Shown here piece after piece: positions 25,061 through 38,500 of a stretch of 64,000 nucleotides of DNA; position 1 is the first letter of the stretch, and every line of letters begins with the position of its first letter. A model generated the notes under the pieces. It saw only the letters and a program-made list of their open reading frames with translations, was not told the DNA's origin and did no database searches. The translations under genes were made by a program, and so were the position numbers. Location: the NCBI GenBank assembly GCA_958496175.1, contig OY292277.1:1550001-1614000 (forward strand). Direction: 5' to 3'. The stretch comes from Sisyra terminalis. Its lineage: Eukaryota > Arthropoda > Insecta > Neuroptera > Sisyridae.

Positions 25061-28000
25061 TTTCTTCTCATTGTAAATCACTAAAAAGCCTTAAATCTAA
25101 AAACGTTGAGAAAACAAGGCCTTATATTGAAAAAACACCCTTTTAAACGGCCTTATTTCTGAAGGAAAATGTCACATCAATTTACGGCTCTAAAACTTCC
25201 CGGTTTAAATTCCCGGCAAACTATCCCGATATATTAATGTTACTTTTTTTGAGAACTTGGAGAAAGATTCAAAAATTAATATTCAATCAGACTATAGCAA
25301 AAAAAAACCATCCCTTATATCCGGTGTTTGCTAATTTGAATTGGCCTTGTTTAAACTTTGAAATGGAATTGAGGACGTCCTGTTACCCACAGGAAGAAAA
25401 TTTTCTTCAAATTGTAATTCACTTAAACGTCCCTAATCTTAATTTCTTGAGAAAACTAGGCCTTATTTTGAAAAATCTGTCATTAAACAGGCCTTATTTC
25501 AGACGGAAAATGTCACATCTATTTAAGGCTCTAAAACTTCCCGGTTTAAATTCCCGGCAAACTATCCCGATACATTTATGTTTCTTTTTTTGAGAACGTG
25601 GGAAAAGATTCAAACATTAATATTCAATCAGACTATAGCAAAAGAAAACATCCCTTATATCCTGTTTTTCCCAATTTAAATTGGCATTGTTTTAGCTTTG
25701 AAATGGAATTGTGGACGTCCTCTTACCCACAGGAAGAAAATTTCTTCAAATTGTAATTCACTTAAACGTCCCTTATCTTAATTTCTTGAGAAAACTAGGT
25801 CTTATTTTGAAAAATCTGTCATTAAACAGGCCTTATTTCAGACGGAAAATGTTTCATCTATTTAAGGCTCTAAAACTTCCCGGTTTAAATTTCGGGCAAA
25901 CTATCCCGATACATTAATGTTTCTTTTTTTGAGAACGTGGAAAAAGATTCAAACATTAATATTCAATCAGACTATAGCAAAAAAAACCATCCCTTATATC
26001 CGGTTTTTCCCAATTTAAATTGGCCTTGTTTAAACTTTTGAAATGGAATTGTGGACGTCCTGTTACCCACAGGAAGAAAATTTCTTCAAATTGTAATTCA
26101 CTTAAACGTCCCTAATCTTAATTTCTTGAGAAAACTAGGCCTTATTTTGAAAAATCTGTCATTAAACAGGCCTTATTTCAGACGGAAAATGTCACATTAA
26201 TTTACGGCTCTAAAACTACCAGGTTTGAACTCCTGGCAAACTATCCCGATACATTAATGTTTCTTTTTTTGAGAACTTGGAGAAAGATTCAAACATTAAT
26301 ATTCAATCAGACTATAGCAAAAAAAACCATCCCTTAAATCCGGTTTTTCCCAATTTAAATTGGCCATGTTTAAACTTTTGAAATGGAATTGTGGACGTCC
26401 TGTTACCCACAGGAAGAAAATTTCTTCAAATTGTAATTCACTTAAACGTCCCTAATCTTAATTTCTTGCGAAAACTAGGCCTTATTTTGAAAAATCTGTC
26501 ATTAAACAGGCCTTATTTAAGACGGAAAATGTCATATCCATTTACGGCTCTAAAACTTCCCGGTTTAAACTCCCGGCAAACTATCCCGATACATTAATGT
26601 TTCTTTTTTTGAGAGCTTGGAGAAAGATTCAAGCATTAATATTCAATTAAACTATAGCAAAAGAAACCATCCCTTATATCCGGTTTTTTCCAATTTAAAT
26701 TGTCCTTGTTTTAGCTTTAAAATGGAGTTGTGGACGTCCTGTTACCCACAGGATGAAAATTTCTTCAAATTGTAATTCACTTAAACGTCCCTAATCTTAA
26801 TTTCTTGAGAAAACTAGGCCTTATTTTGAAAAATCGGCCATTAAACTGGCCTTATTTCAGACGGAAAATGTCACATCAATTTACGGCTCTAAAACTTCCA
26901 GGTTTAAATTCCTGGCAAACTATCCTGATACATTAATGTTTCTTTTTTTGAGAACTTGGAGAAAGATTCAAACATTAATATTCAATCAGACTATAGCAAA
27001 AGAAAACATCCCTTATATCCGGTTTTTTCCAATTTAAATTGTCCTTGTTTTAGCTTTAAAATGGAGTTGTGGACGTCCTGTTACCCACAGGAAGAAAATT
27101 TCTTCAAATTGTAATTCACTTAAACGTCCCTAATCTTAATTTCTTGAGAAAACTAGGCCTTATTTTGAAAAATCTGTCATTAAACAGGCCTTATTTCAGA
27201 CGGAAAATGTCACATTAATTTACGGCTCTAAAACTACCAGGTTTGAACTCCTGGCAAACTATCCCGATACATTAATGTTTCTTTTTTTGAGAACTTGGAG
27301 AAAGATTCAAACATTAATATTCAATCAGACTATAGCAAAAAAAACCATCCCTTAAATCCGGTTTTTCCCAATTTAAATTGGCCTTGTTTAAACTTTTGAA
27401 ATGGAATTGTGGACGTCCTGTTACCCACAGGAAGAAAATTTCTTCAAATTGTAATTCACTTAAACGTCCCTAATCTTAATTTCTTGCGAAAACTAGGCCT
27501 TATTTTGAAAAATCTGTCATTAAACAGGCCTTATTTAAGACGGAAAATGTCATATCCATTTACGGCTCTAAAACTTCCCGGTTTAAACTCCCGGCAAACT
27601 ATCCCGATACATTAATGTTTCTTTTTTTGAGAGCTTGGAGAAAGATTCAAGCATTAATATTCAATTAAACTATAGCAAAAGAAACCATCCCTTATATCCG
27701 GTTTTTTCCAATTTAAATTGTCCTTGTTTTAGCTTTAAAATGGAGTTGTGGACGTCCTGTTACCCACAGGAAGAAAATTTCTTCAAATTGTAATTCACTT
27801 AAACGTCCCTAATCTTAATTTCTTGCGAAAACTAGGCCTTATTTTGAAAAATCTGTCATTAAACAGGCCTTATTTAAGACGGAAAATGTCATATCCATTT
27901 ACGGCTCTAAAACTTCCCGGTTTAAACTCCCAGCAAACTATCCCGATACATTAATGTTTCTTTTTTTGAGAGCTTGGAGAAAGATTCAAGCATTAATATT

Positions 28001-31000
28001 CAATTAAACTATAGCAAAAGAAACCATCCCTTATATCCGGTTTTTTCCAATTTAAATTGTCCTTGTTTTAGCATTAAAATGGAATTGTGGACGTCCTGTT
28101 ACCCACAGGAAGAAAATTTCTTCAAATTGTAATTCACTTAAACGTCCCTAATCTTAATTTCTTGAGAAAACTAGGCCTTATTTTGAAAAATCTGTCATTA
28201 AACAGGCCTTATTTCAGACGGAAAATGTCACATTAATTTACGGCTCTAAAACTACCAGGTTTGAACTCCTGGCAAACTATCCCGATACATTAATGTTTCT
28301 TTTTTTGAGAACTTGGAGAAAGATTCAAACATTAATATTCAATCAGACTATAGCAAAAAAAACCATCCCTTAAATCCGGTTTTTCCCAATTTAAATTGGC
28401 CATGTTTAAACTTTTGAAATGGAATTGTGGACGTCCTGTTACCCACAGGAAGAAAATTTCTTCAAATTGTAATTCACTTAAACGTCCCTAATCTTAATTT
28501 CTTGCGAAAACTAGGCCTTATTTTGAAAAATCTGTCATTAAACAGGCCTTATTTAAGACGGAAAATGTCATATCCATTTACGGCTCTAAAACTTCCCGGT
28601 TTAAACTCCCGGCAAACTATCCCGATACATTAATGTTTCTTTTTTTGAGAGCTTGGAGAAAGATTCAAGCATTAATATTCAATTAAACTATAGCAAAAGA
28701 AACCATCCCTTATATCCGGTTTTTTCCAATTTAAATTGTCCTTGTTTTAGCTTTAAAATGGAGTTGTGGACGTCCTGTTACCCACAGGATGAAAATTTCT
28801 TCAAATTGTAATTCACTTAAAAGTCCCTAATCTTAATTTCTTGAGAAAACTAGGCCTTATTTTGAAAAATCGGCCATTAAACTGGCCTTATTTCAGACGG
28901 AAAATGTCACATCAATTTACGGCTCTAAAACCTCCAGGTTTAAATTCCTGGCAAACTATCCTGATACATTAATGTTTCTTTTTTTGAGAACTTGGAGAAA
29001 GATTCAAGCATTAATATTCAGTTAAACTATAGCAAAAGAAACCATCCCTTATATCCGGTTTTTTCCAATTTAAATTGTCCTTGTTTTAGCTTTAAAATGG
29101 AGTTGTGGACGTCCTGTTACCCACAGGAAGAAAATTTCTTCTAATTGTAATTCACTTAAACGTCCCTAATCTTAATTTCTTGAGAAAACTAGGCCTTATT
29201 TTGAAAAATCTGTCATTAAACAGGCCTTATTTCAGACGGAAAATGTCACATTAATTTACGGCTCTAAAACTACCAGGTTTGAACTCCTGGCAAACTATCC
29301 CGATACATTAATGTTTCTTTTTTTGAGAACTTGGAGAAAGATTCAAACATTAATATTCAATCAGACTATAGCAAAAAAAACCATCCCTTAAATCCGGTTT
29401 TTCCCAATTTAAATTGGCCTTGTTTAAACTTTTGAAATGGAATTGTGGACGTCCTGTTACCCACAGGAAGAAAATTTCTTCAAATTGTAATTCACTTAAA
29501 CGTCCCTAATCTTAATTTCTTGCGAAAACTAGGCCTTATTTTGAAAAATCTGTCATTAAACAGGCCTTATTTCAGACGGAAAATGTCACATCAATTTACG
29601 GCTCTAAAACCTCCAGGTTTAAATTCCTGGCAAACTATCCTGAAACATTAATGTTTCTTTTTTTGAGAACTTGGAGAAAGATTCAAACATTAATATTCAA
29701 TCAGACTATAGCAAAAGAAAACATCCCTTATATCCGGTTTTTTCCAATTTAAATTGTCCTTGTTTTAGCTTTAAAATGGAGTTGTGGACGTCCTGTTACC
29801 CACAGGAAGAAAATTTCTTCTAATTGTAATTCACTTAAACGTCCATAATCTTAATTTCTTGAGAAAACTAGGCCTTATTTTGAAAAATCTGTCATTAAAC
29901 AGGCCTTATTTCAGACGGAAAATGTCACATTAATTTACGGCTCTAAAACTACCAGGTTTGAACTCCTGGCAAACTATCCCGATACATTAATGTTTCTTTT
30001 TTTGAGAACTTGGAGAAAGATTCAAACATTAATATTCAATCAGACTATAGCAAAAAAAACCATCCCTTAAATCCGGTTTTTCCCAATTTAAATTGGCCTT
30101 GTTTAAACTTTTGAAATGGAATTGTGGACGTCCTGTTACCCACAGGAAGAAAATTTCTTCTAATTGTAATTCACTTAAACGTCCATAATCTTAATTTCTT
30201 GAGAAAACAAGGCCTTATTTTGAAAAATCTGTCATTAAACAGGCCTTATTTCAGACGGAAAATGTCACATTAATTTACGGCTCTAAAACTACCAGGTTTG
30301 AACTCCTGGCAAACTATCCCGATACATTAATGTTTCTTTTTTTGAGAACTTGGAGAAAGATTCAAACATTAATATTCAATCAGACTATAGCAAAAAAAAC
30401 CATCCCTTAAATCCGGTTTTTCCCAATTTAAATTGGCCTTGTTTAAACTTTTGAAATGGAATTGTGGACGTCCTGTTACCCACAGGAAGAAAATTTCTTC
30501 AAATTGTAATTCACTTAAACGTCCCTAATCTTAATTTCTTGAGAAAACTAGGCCTTATTTTGAAAAATCGGCCATTAAACTGGCCTTATTTCAGACGGAA
30601 AATGTCACATCAATTTACGGCTCTAAAACTTCCCGGTTTAAATTCCCGGCAAACTATCCCGATACATTTATGTTTCTTTTTTTGAGAACGTGGGAAAAGA
30701 TTCAAACATTAATATTCAATCAGACTATAGCAAAAGAAAACATCCCTTATATCCTGTTTTTCCCAATTTAAATTGGCATTGTTTTAGCTTTGAAATGGAA
30801 TTGTGGACGTCCTCTTACCCACAGGAAGAAAATTTCTTCAAATTGTAATTCACTTAAACGTCCCTTATCTTAATTTCTTGAGAAAACTAGGTCTTATTTT
30901 GAAAAATCTGTCATTAAACAGGCCTTATTTCAGACGGAAAATGTTTCATCTATTTAAGGCTCTAAAACTTCCCGGTTTAAATTTCGGGCAAACTATCCCG

Positions 31001-33844
31001 ATACATTAATGTTTCTTTTTTTGAGAACGTGGAAAAAGATTCAAACATTAATATTCAATCAGACTATAGCAAAAAAAACCATCCCTTATATCCGGTTTTT
31101 CCCAATTTAAATTGGCCTTGTTTAAACTTTTGAAATGGAATTGTGGACGTCCTGTTACCCACAGGAAGAAAATTTCTTCAAATTGTAATTCACTTAAACG
31201 TCCCTAATCTTAATTTCTTGAGAAAACTAGGCCTTATTTTGAAAAATCTGTCATTAAACAGGCCTTATTTCAGACGGAAAATGTCACATTAATTTACGGC
31301 TCTAAAACTACCAGGTTTGAACTCCTGGCAAACTATCCCGATACATTAATGTTTCTTTTTTTGAGAACTTGGAGAAAGATTCAAACATTAATATTCATTC
31401 AGACTATAGCAAAAAAAACCATCCCTTAAATCCGGTTTTTCCCAATTTAAATTGGCCTTGTTTAAACTTTTGAAATGGAATTGTGGACGTCCTGTTACCC
31501 ACAGGAAGAAAATTTCTTCAAATTGTAATTCACTTAAACGTCCCTAATCTTAATTTCTTGCGAAAACTAGGCCTTATTTTGAAAAATCTGTCATTAAACA
31601 GGCCTTATTTAAGACGGAAAATGTCATATCCATTTACGGCTCTAAAACTTCCCGGTTTAAACTCCCGGCAAACTATCCCGATACATTAATGTTTCTTTTT
31701 TTGAGAGCTTGGAGAAAGATTCAAGCATTAATATTCAATTAAACTATAGCAAAAGAAACCATCCCTTATATCCGGTTTTTTCCAATTTAAATTGTCCTTG
31801 TTTTAGCTTTAAAATGGAGTTGTGGACGTCCTGTTACCCACAGGATGAAAATTTCTTCAAATTGTAATTCACTTAAACGTCCCTAATCTTAATTTCTTGA
31901 GAAAACTAGGCCTTATTTTGAAAAATCGGCCATTAAACTGGCCTTATTTCAGACGGAAAATGTCACATCAATTTACGGCTCTAAAACCTCCAGGTTTAAA
32001 TTCCTGGCAAACTATCCTGATACATTAATGTTTCTTTTTTTGAGAACTTGGAGAAAGATTCAAACATTAATATTCAATCAGACTATAGCAAAAGAAAACA
32101 TCCCTTATATCCGGTTTTTTCCAATTTAAATTGTCCTTGTTTTAGCTTTAAAATGGAGTTGTGGACGTCCTGTTACCCACAGGAAGAAAATTTCTTCAAA
32201 TTGTAATTCACTTAAACGTCCCTAATCTTAATTTCTTGAGAAAACTAGGCCTTATTTTGAAAAATCTGTCATTAAACAGGCCTTATTTCAGACGGAAAAT
32301 GTCACATTAATTTACGGCTCTAAAACTACCAGGTTTGAACTCCTGGTAAACTATCCCGATACATTAATGTTTCTTTTTTTGAGAACTTGGAGAAAGATTC
32401 AAACATTAATATTCAATCAGACTATAGCAAAAAAAACCATCCCTTAAATCCGGTTTTTCCCAATTTAAATTGGCCTTGTTTAAACTTTTGAAATGGAATT
32501 GTGGACGTCCTGTTACCCACAGGAAGAAAATTTCTTCAAATTGTAATTCACTTAAACGTCCCTAATCTTAATTTCTTGCGAAAACTAGGCCTTATTTTGA
32601 AAAATCTGTCATTAAACAGGCCTTATTTAAGACGGAAAATGTCATATCCATTTACGGCTCTAAAACTTCCCGGTTTAAACTCCCGGCAAACTATCCCGAT
32701 ACATTAATGTTTCTTTTTTTGAGAGCTTGGAGAAAGATTCAAGCATTAATATTCAATTAAACTATAGCAAAAGAAACCATCCCTTATATCCGGTTTTTTC
32801 CAATTTAAATTGTCCTTGTTTTAGCTTTAAAATGGAGTTGTGAACGTCCTGTTACCCACAGGATGAAAATTTCTTCAAATTGTAATTCACTTAAACGTCC
32901 CTAATCTTAATTTCTTGAGAAAACTAGGCCTTATTTTGAAAAATCTGTCATTAAACAGGCCTTATTTCAGACGGAAAATGTCACATCTATTTACGGCTCT
33001 AAAACCTCCAGGTTTAAATTCCTGGCAAACTATCCTGATACATTAATGTTTCTTTTTTTGAGAACTTGGAGAAAAGATTCAAACATTAATATTCAATCAG
33101 ACTATAGCAAAAGAAAACATCCCTTATATCCGGTTTTTTCCAATTTAAATTGTCCTTGTTTTAGCTTTAAAATGGAGTTGTGGACGTCCTGTTACCCACA
33201 GGAAGAAAATTTCTTCTAATTGTAATTCACTTAAACGTCCATAATCTTAATTTCTTGAGAAAACTAGGCCTTATTTTGAAAAATCTGTCATTAAACAGGC
33301 CTTATTTCAGACGGAAAATGTCACATTAATTTACGGCTCTAAAACTACCAGGTTTGAACTCCTGGCAAACTATCCCGATACATTAATGTTTCTTTTTTTG
33401 AGAACTTGGAGAAAGATTCAAACATTAATATTCAATCAGACTATAGCAAAAAAAACCATCCCTTAAATCCGGTTTTTCCCAATTTAAATTGGCCTTGTTT
33501 AAACTTTTGAAATGGAATTGTGGACGTCCTGTTACCCACAGGAAGAAAATTTCTTCAAATTGTAATTCACTTAAACGTCCCTAATCTTAATTTCTTGCGA
33601 AAACTAGGCCTTATTTTGAAAAATCTGTCATTAAACAGGCCTTATTTCAGACGGAAAATGTCACATCAATTTACGGCTCTAAAACCTCCAGGTTTAAATT
33701 CCTGGCAAACTATCCTGAAACATTAATGTTTCTTTTTTTGAGAACTTGGAGAAAGATTCAAACATTAATATTCAATCAGACTATAGCAAAAGAAAACATC
33801 CCTTATATCCGGTTTTTTCCAATTTAAATTGTCCTTGTTTTAGC

Positions 33845-34523
33845 TTTAAAATGGAGTTGTGGACGTCCTGTTACCCACAGGAAGAAAATTTCTTCTAATT
33901 GTAATTCACTTAAACGTCCATAATCTTAATTTCTTGAGAAAACTAGGCCTTATTTTGAAAAATCTGTCATTAAACAGGCCTTATTTCAGACGGAAAATGT
34001 CACATTAATTTACGGCTCTAAAACTACCAGGTTTGAACTCCTGGCAAACTATCCCGATACATTAATGTTTCATTTTTTGAGAACTTGGAGAAAGATTCAA
34101 ACATTAATATTCAATCAGACTATAGCAAAAAAAACCATCCCTTTAATCCGGTTTTTCCCAATTTAAATTGGCCTTGTTTAAACTTTTGAAATGGAATTGT
34201 GGACGTCCTGTTACCCACAGGAAGAAAATTTCTTCAAATTGTAATTCACTTAAACGTCCCTAATCTTAATTTCTTGAGAAAACTAGGCCTTATTTTGAAA
34301 AATCGGCCATTAAACTGGCCTTATTTCAGACGGAAAATGTCACATCAATTTACGGCTCTAAAACCTCCAGGTTTAAATTCCTGGCAAACTATCCTGATAC
34401 ATTAATGTTTCTTTTTTTGAGAACTTGGAGAAAGATTCAAACATTAATATTCAATCAGACTATAGCAAAAGAAAACATCCCTTATATCCGGTTTTTTCCA
34501 ATTTAAATTGTCCTTGTTTTAGC
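33845..34523 (+). repeat. 679-bp dimer duplication, first copy
   Basis: Two monomers repeated in tandem (34199/34878 landmarks). Both copies carry the uncommon tgtttcattttttgag (34067, 34746) and ccctttaatccgg. The same pair occurs again at 39276-40633, inside the second copy of the 5431-bp duplication, so the dimer duplication is older than the 5431-bp one. Confidence 0.85.
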
Positions 34524-35202
34524 TTTAAAATGGAGTTGTGGACGTCCTGTTACCCACAGGAAGAAAATTTCTTCTAATTGTAATTCACTTAAACGTCCAT
34601 AATCTTAATTTCTTGAGAAAACTAGGCCTTATTTTGAAAAATCTGTCATTAAACAGGCCTTATTTCAGACGGAAAATGTCACATTAATTTACGGCTCTAA
34701 AACTACCAGGTTTGAACTCCTGGCAAACTATCCCGATACATTAATGTTTCATTTTTTGAGAACTTGGAGAAAGATTCAAACATTAATATTCAATCAGACT
34801 ATAGCAAAAAAAACCATCCCTTTAATCCGGTTTTTCCCAATTTAAATTGGCCTTGTTTAAACTTTTGAAATGGAATTGTGGACGTCCTGTTACCCACAGG
34901 AAGAAAATTTCTTCAAATTGTAATTCACTTAAACGTCCCTAATCTTAATTTCTTGAGAAAACTAGGCCTTATTTTGAAAAATCGGCCATTAAACTGGCCT
35001 TATTTCAGACGGAAAATGTCACATCAATTTACGGCTCTAAAACCTCCAGGTTTAAATTCCTGGCAAACTATCCTGATACATTAATGTTTCTTTTTTTGAG
35101 AACTTGGAGAAAGATTCAAACATTAATATTCAATCAGACTATAGCAAAAGAAAACATCCCTTATATCCGGTTTTTTCCAATTTAAATTGTCCTTGTTTTA
35201 GC
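34524..35202 (+). repeat. 679-bp dimer duplication, second copy
   Basis: Adjacent copy of 33845-34523 with the same tgtttcattttttgag and ccctttaatccgg markers. The order of subtypes within the dimer is conserved. Confidence 0.85.
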
Positions 35203-35595
35203 TTTAAAATGGAGTTGTGGACGTCCTGTTACCCACAGGAAGAAAATTTCTTCTAATTGTAATTCACTTAAACGTCCATAATCTTAATTTCTTGAGAAAA
35301 CTAGGCCTTATTTTGAAAAATCTGTCATTAAACAGGCCTTATTTCAGACGGAAAATGTCATATCAATTTACGGCTCTTAACTTCCCGGTTTAAATCCCCG
35401 GCAAACTATCCCGATAAATTAATGTTTCTTTTTTTGAGAACGTGGAGAAAGATTCAAACATTAATATTCAATCAGACTATAGCAAAAGAAAACATCCCTT
35501 ATATCCGGTTTTTTCCAATTTAAATTGTCCTTGTTTTAGCTTTAAAATGGAGTTGTGGACGTCCTGTTACCCACAGGAAGAAAATTTCTTCAAAT

Positions 35596-38500
35596 TGTAA
35601 TTCACTTAAACGTCCATAATCTTAATTTCTTGAGAAAACTAGGCCTTATTTTGAAAAATCTGTCATTAAACAGGCCTTATTTCAGACGGAAAATGTCACA
35701 TTAATTTACGGCTCTAAAACTACCAGGTTTGAACTCCTGGCAAACTATCCCGATACATTAATGTTTCTTTTTTTGAGAACTTGGAGAAAGATTCAAACAT
35801 TAATATTCAATCAGACTATAGCAAAAAAAACCATCCCTTAAATCCGGTTTTTCCCAATTTAAATTGGCCTTGTTTAAACTTTTGAAATGGAATTGTGGAC
35901 GTCCTGTTACCCACAGGAAGAAAATTTCTTCAAATTGTAATTCACTTAAACGTCCCTAATCTTAATTTCTTGAGAAAACTAGGCCTTATTTTGAAAAATC
36001 GGCCATTAAACTGGCCTTATTTCAGACGGAAAATGTCACATCAATTTACGGCTCTAAAACTTCCCGGTTTAAATTCCCGGCAAACTATCCCGATACATTT
36101 ATGTTTCTTTTTTTGAGAACGTGGGAAAAGATTCAAACATTAATATTCAATCAGACTATAGCAAAAGAAAACATCCCTTATATCCTGTTTTTCCCAATTT
36201 AAATTGGCATTGTTTTAGCTTTGAAATGGAATTGTGGACGTCCTCTTACCCACAGGAAGAAAATTTCTTCAAATTGTAATTCACTTAAACGTCCCTTATC
36301 TTAATTTCTTGAGAAAACTAGGTCTTATTTTGAAAAATCTGTCATTAAACAGGCCTTATTTCAGACGGAAAATGTTTCATCTATTTAAGGCTCTAAAACT
36401 TCCCGGTTTAAATTTCGGGCAAACTATCCCGATACATTAATGTTTCTTTTTTTGAGAACGTGGAAAAAGATTCAAACATTAATATTCAATCAGACTATAG
36501 CAAAAAAAACCATCCCTTATATCCGGTTTTTCCCAATTTAAATTGGCCTTGTTTAAACTTTTGAAATGGAATTGTGGACGTCCTGTTACCCACAGGAAGA
36601 AAATTTCTTCAAATTGTAATTCACTTAAACGTCCCTAATCTTAATTTCTTGAGAAAACTAGGCCTTATTTTGAAAAATCTGTCATTAAACAGGCCTTATT
36701 TCAGACGGAAAATGTCACATTAATTTACGGCTCTAAAACTACCAGGTTTGAACTCCTGGCAAACTATCCCGATACATTAATGTTTCTTTTTTTGAGAACT
36801 TGGAGAAAGATTCAAACATTAATATTCATTCAGACTATAGCAAAAAAAACCATCCCTTAAATCCGGTTTTTCCCAATTTAAATTGGCCTTGTTTAAACTT
36901 TTGAAATGGAATTGTGGACGTCCTGTTACCCACAGGAAGAAAATTTCTTCAAATTGTAATTCACTTAAACGTCCCTAATCTTAATTTCTTGCGAAAACTA
37001 GGCCTTATTTTGAAAAATCTGTCATTAAACAGGCCTTATTTAAGACGGAAAATGTCATATCCATTTACGGCTCTAAAACTTCCCGGTTTAAACTCCCGGC
37101 AAACTATCCCGATACATTAATGTTTCTTTTTTTGAGAGCTTGGAGAAAGATTCAAGCATTAATATTCAATTAAACTATAGCAAAAGAAACCATCCCTTAT
37201 ATCCGGTTTTTTCCAATTTAAATTGTCCTTGTTTTAGCTTTAAAATGGAGTTGTGGACGTCCTGTTACCCACAGGATGAAAATTTCTTCAAATTGTAATT
37301 CACTTAAACGTCCCTAATCTTAATTTCTTGAGAAAACTAGGCCTTATTTTGAAAAATCGGCCATTAAACTGGCCTTATTTCAGACGGAAAATGTCACATC
37401 AATTTACGGCTCTAAAACCTCCAGGTTTAAATTCCTGGCAAACTATCCTGATACATTAATGTTTCTTTTTTTGAGAACTTGGAGAAAGATTCAAACATTA
37501 ATATTCAATCAGACTATAGCAAAAGAAAACATCCCTTATATCCGGTTTTTTCCAATTTAAATTGTCCTTGTTTTAGCTTTAAAATGGAGTTGTGGACGTC
37601 CTGTTACCCACAGGAAGAAAATTTCTTCAAATTGTAATTCACTTAAACGTCCCTAATCTTAATTTCTTGAGAAAACTAGGCCTTATTTTGAAAAATCTGT
37701 CATTAAACAGGCCTTATTTCAGACGGAAAATGTCACATTAATTTACGGCTCTAAAACTACCAGGTTTGAACTCCTGGTAAACTATCCCGATACATTAATG
37801 TTTCTTTTTTTGAGAACTTGGAGAAAGATTCAAACATTAATATTCAATCAGACTATAGCAAAAAAAACCATCCCTTAAATCCGGTTTTTCCCAATTTAAA
37901 TTGGCCTTGTTTAAACTTTTGAAATGGAATTGTGGACGTCCTGTTACCCACAGGAAGAAAATTTCTTCAAATTGTAATTCACTTAAACGTCCCTAATCTT
38001 AATTTCTTGCGAAAACTAGGCCTTATTTTGAAAAATCTGTCATTAAACAGGCCTTATTTAAGACGGAAAATGTCATATCCATTTACGGCTCTAAAACTTC
38101 CCGGTTTAAACTCCCGGCAAACTATCCCGATACATTAATGTTTCTTTTTTTGAGAGCTTGGAGAAAGATTCAAGCATTAATATTCAATTAAACTATAGCA
38201 AAAGAAACCATCCCTTATATCCGGTTTTTTCCAATTTAAATTGTCCTTGTTTTAGCTTTAAAATGGAGTTGTGGACGTCCTGTTACCCACAGGATGAAAA
38301 TTTCTTCAAATTGTAATTCACTTAAACGTCCCTAATCTTAATTTCTTGAGAAAACTAGGCCTTATTTTGAAAAATCTGTCATTAAACAGGCCTTATTTCA
38401 GACGGAAAATGTCACATCTATTTACGGCTCTAAAACCTCCAGGTTTAAATTCCTGGCAAACTATCCTGATACATTAATGTTTCTTTTTTTGAGAACTTGG

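Larger units (their letters stand above)
30165..35595 (+). repeat. 5431-bp tandem duplication, first copy (16 monomers)
   Basis: Every landmark is repeated at +5431: 30464/35895, 30803/36234, 31483/36914, 32501/37932, 33520/38951, 34199/39630 and 34878/40309. Private variants are shared at the same offset: attcattcagac (31394/36825), cctggtaaac (32342/37773), ggagaaaagattc (33069/38500) and ttaaatccccggc (35390/40821). The copies differ at very few places seen, for example gtgaacgtcc at 32840 in this copy only. Boundaries are approximate. Confidence 0.9.

Noticed and set aside
25237..25593. 118-codon open frame
   Set aside because: It arises from one extra T near 25400 that joins two satellite frames. 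Related copies at about 905 and 10758 lack the extra T and do not form it.
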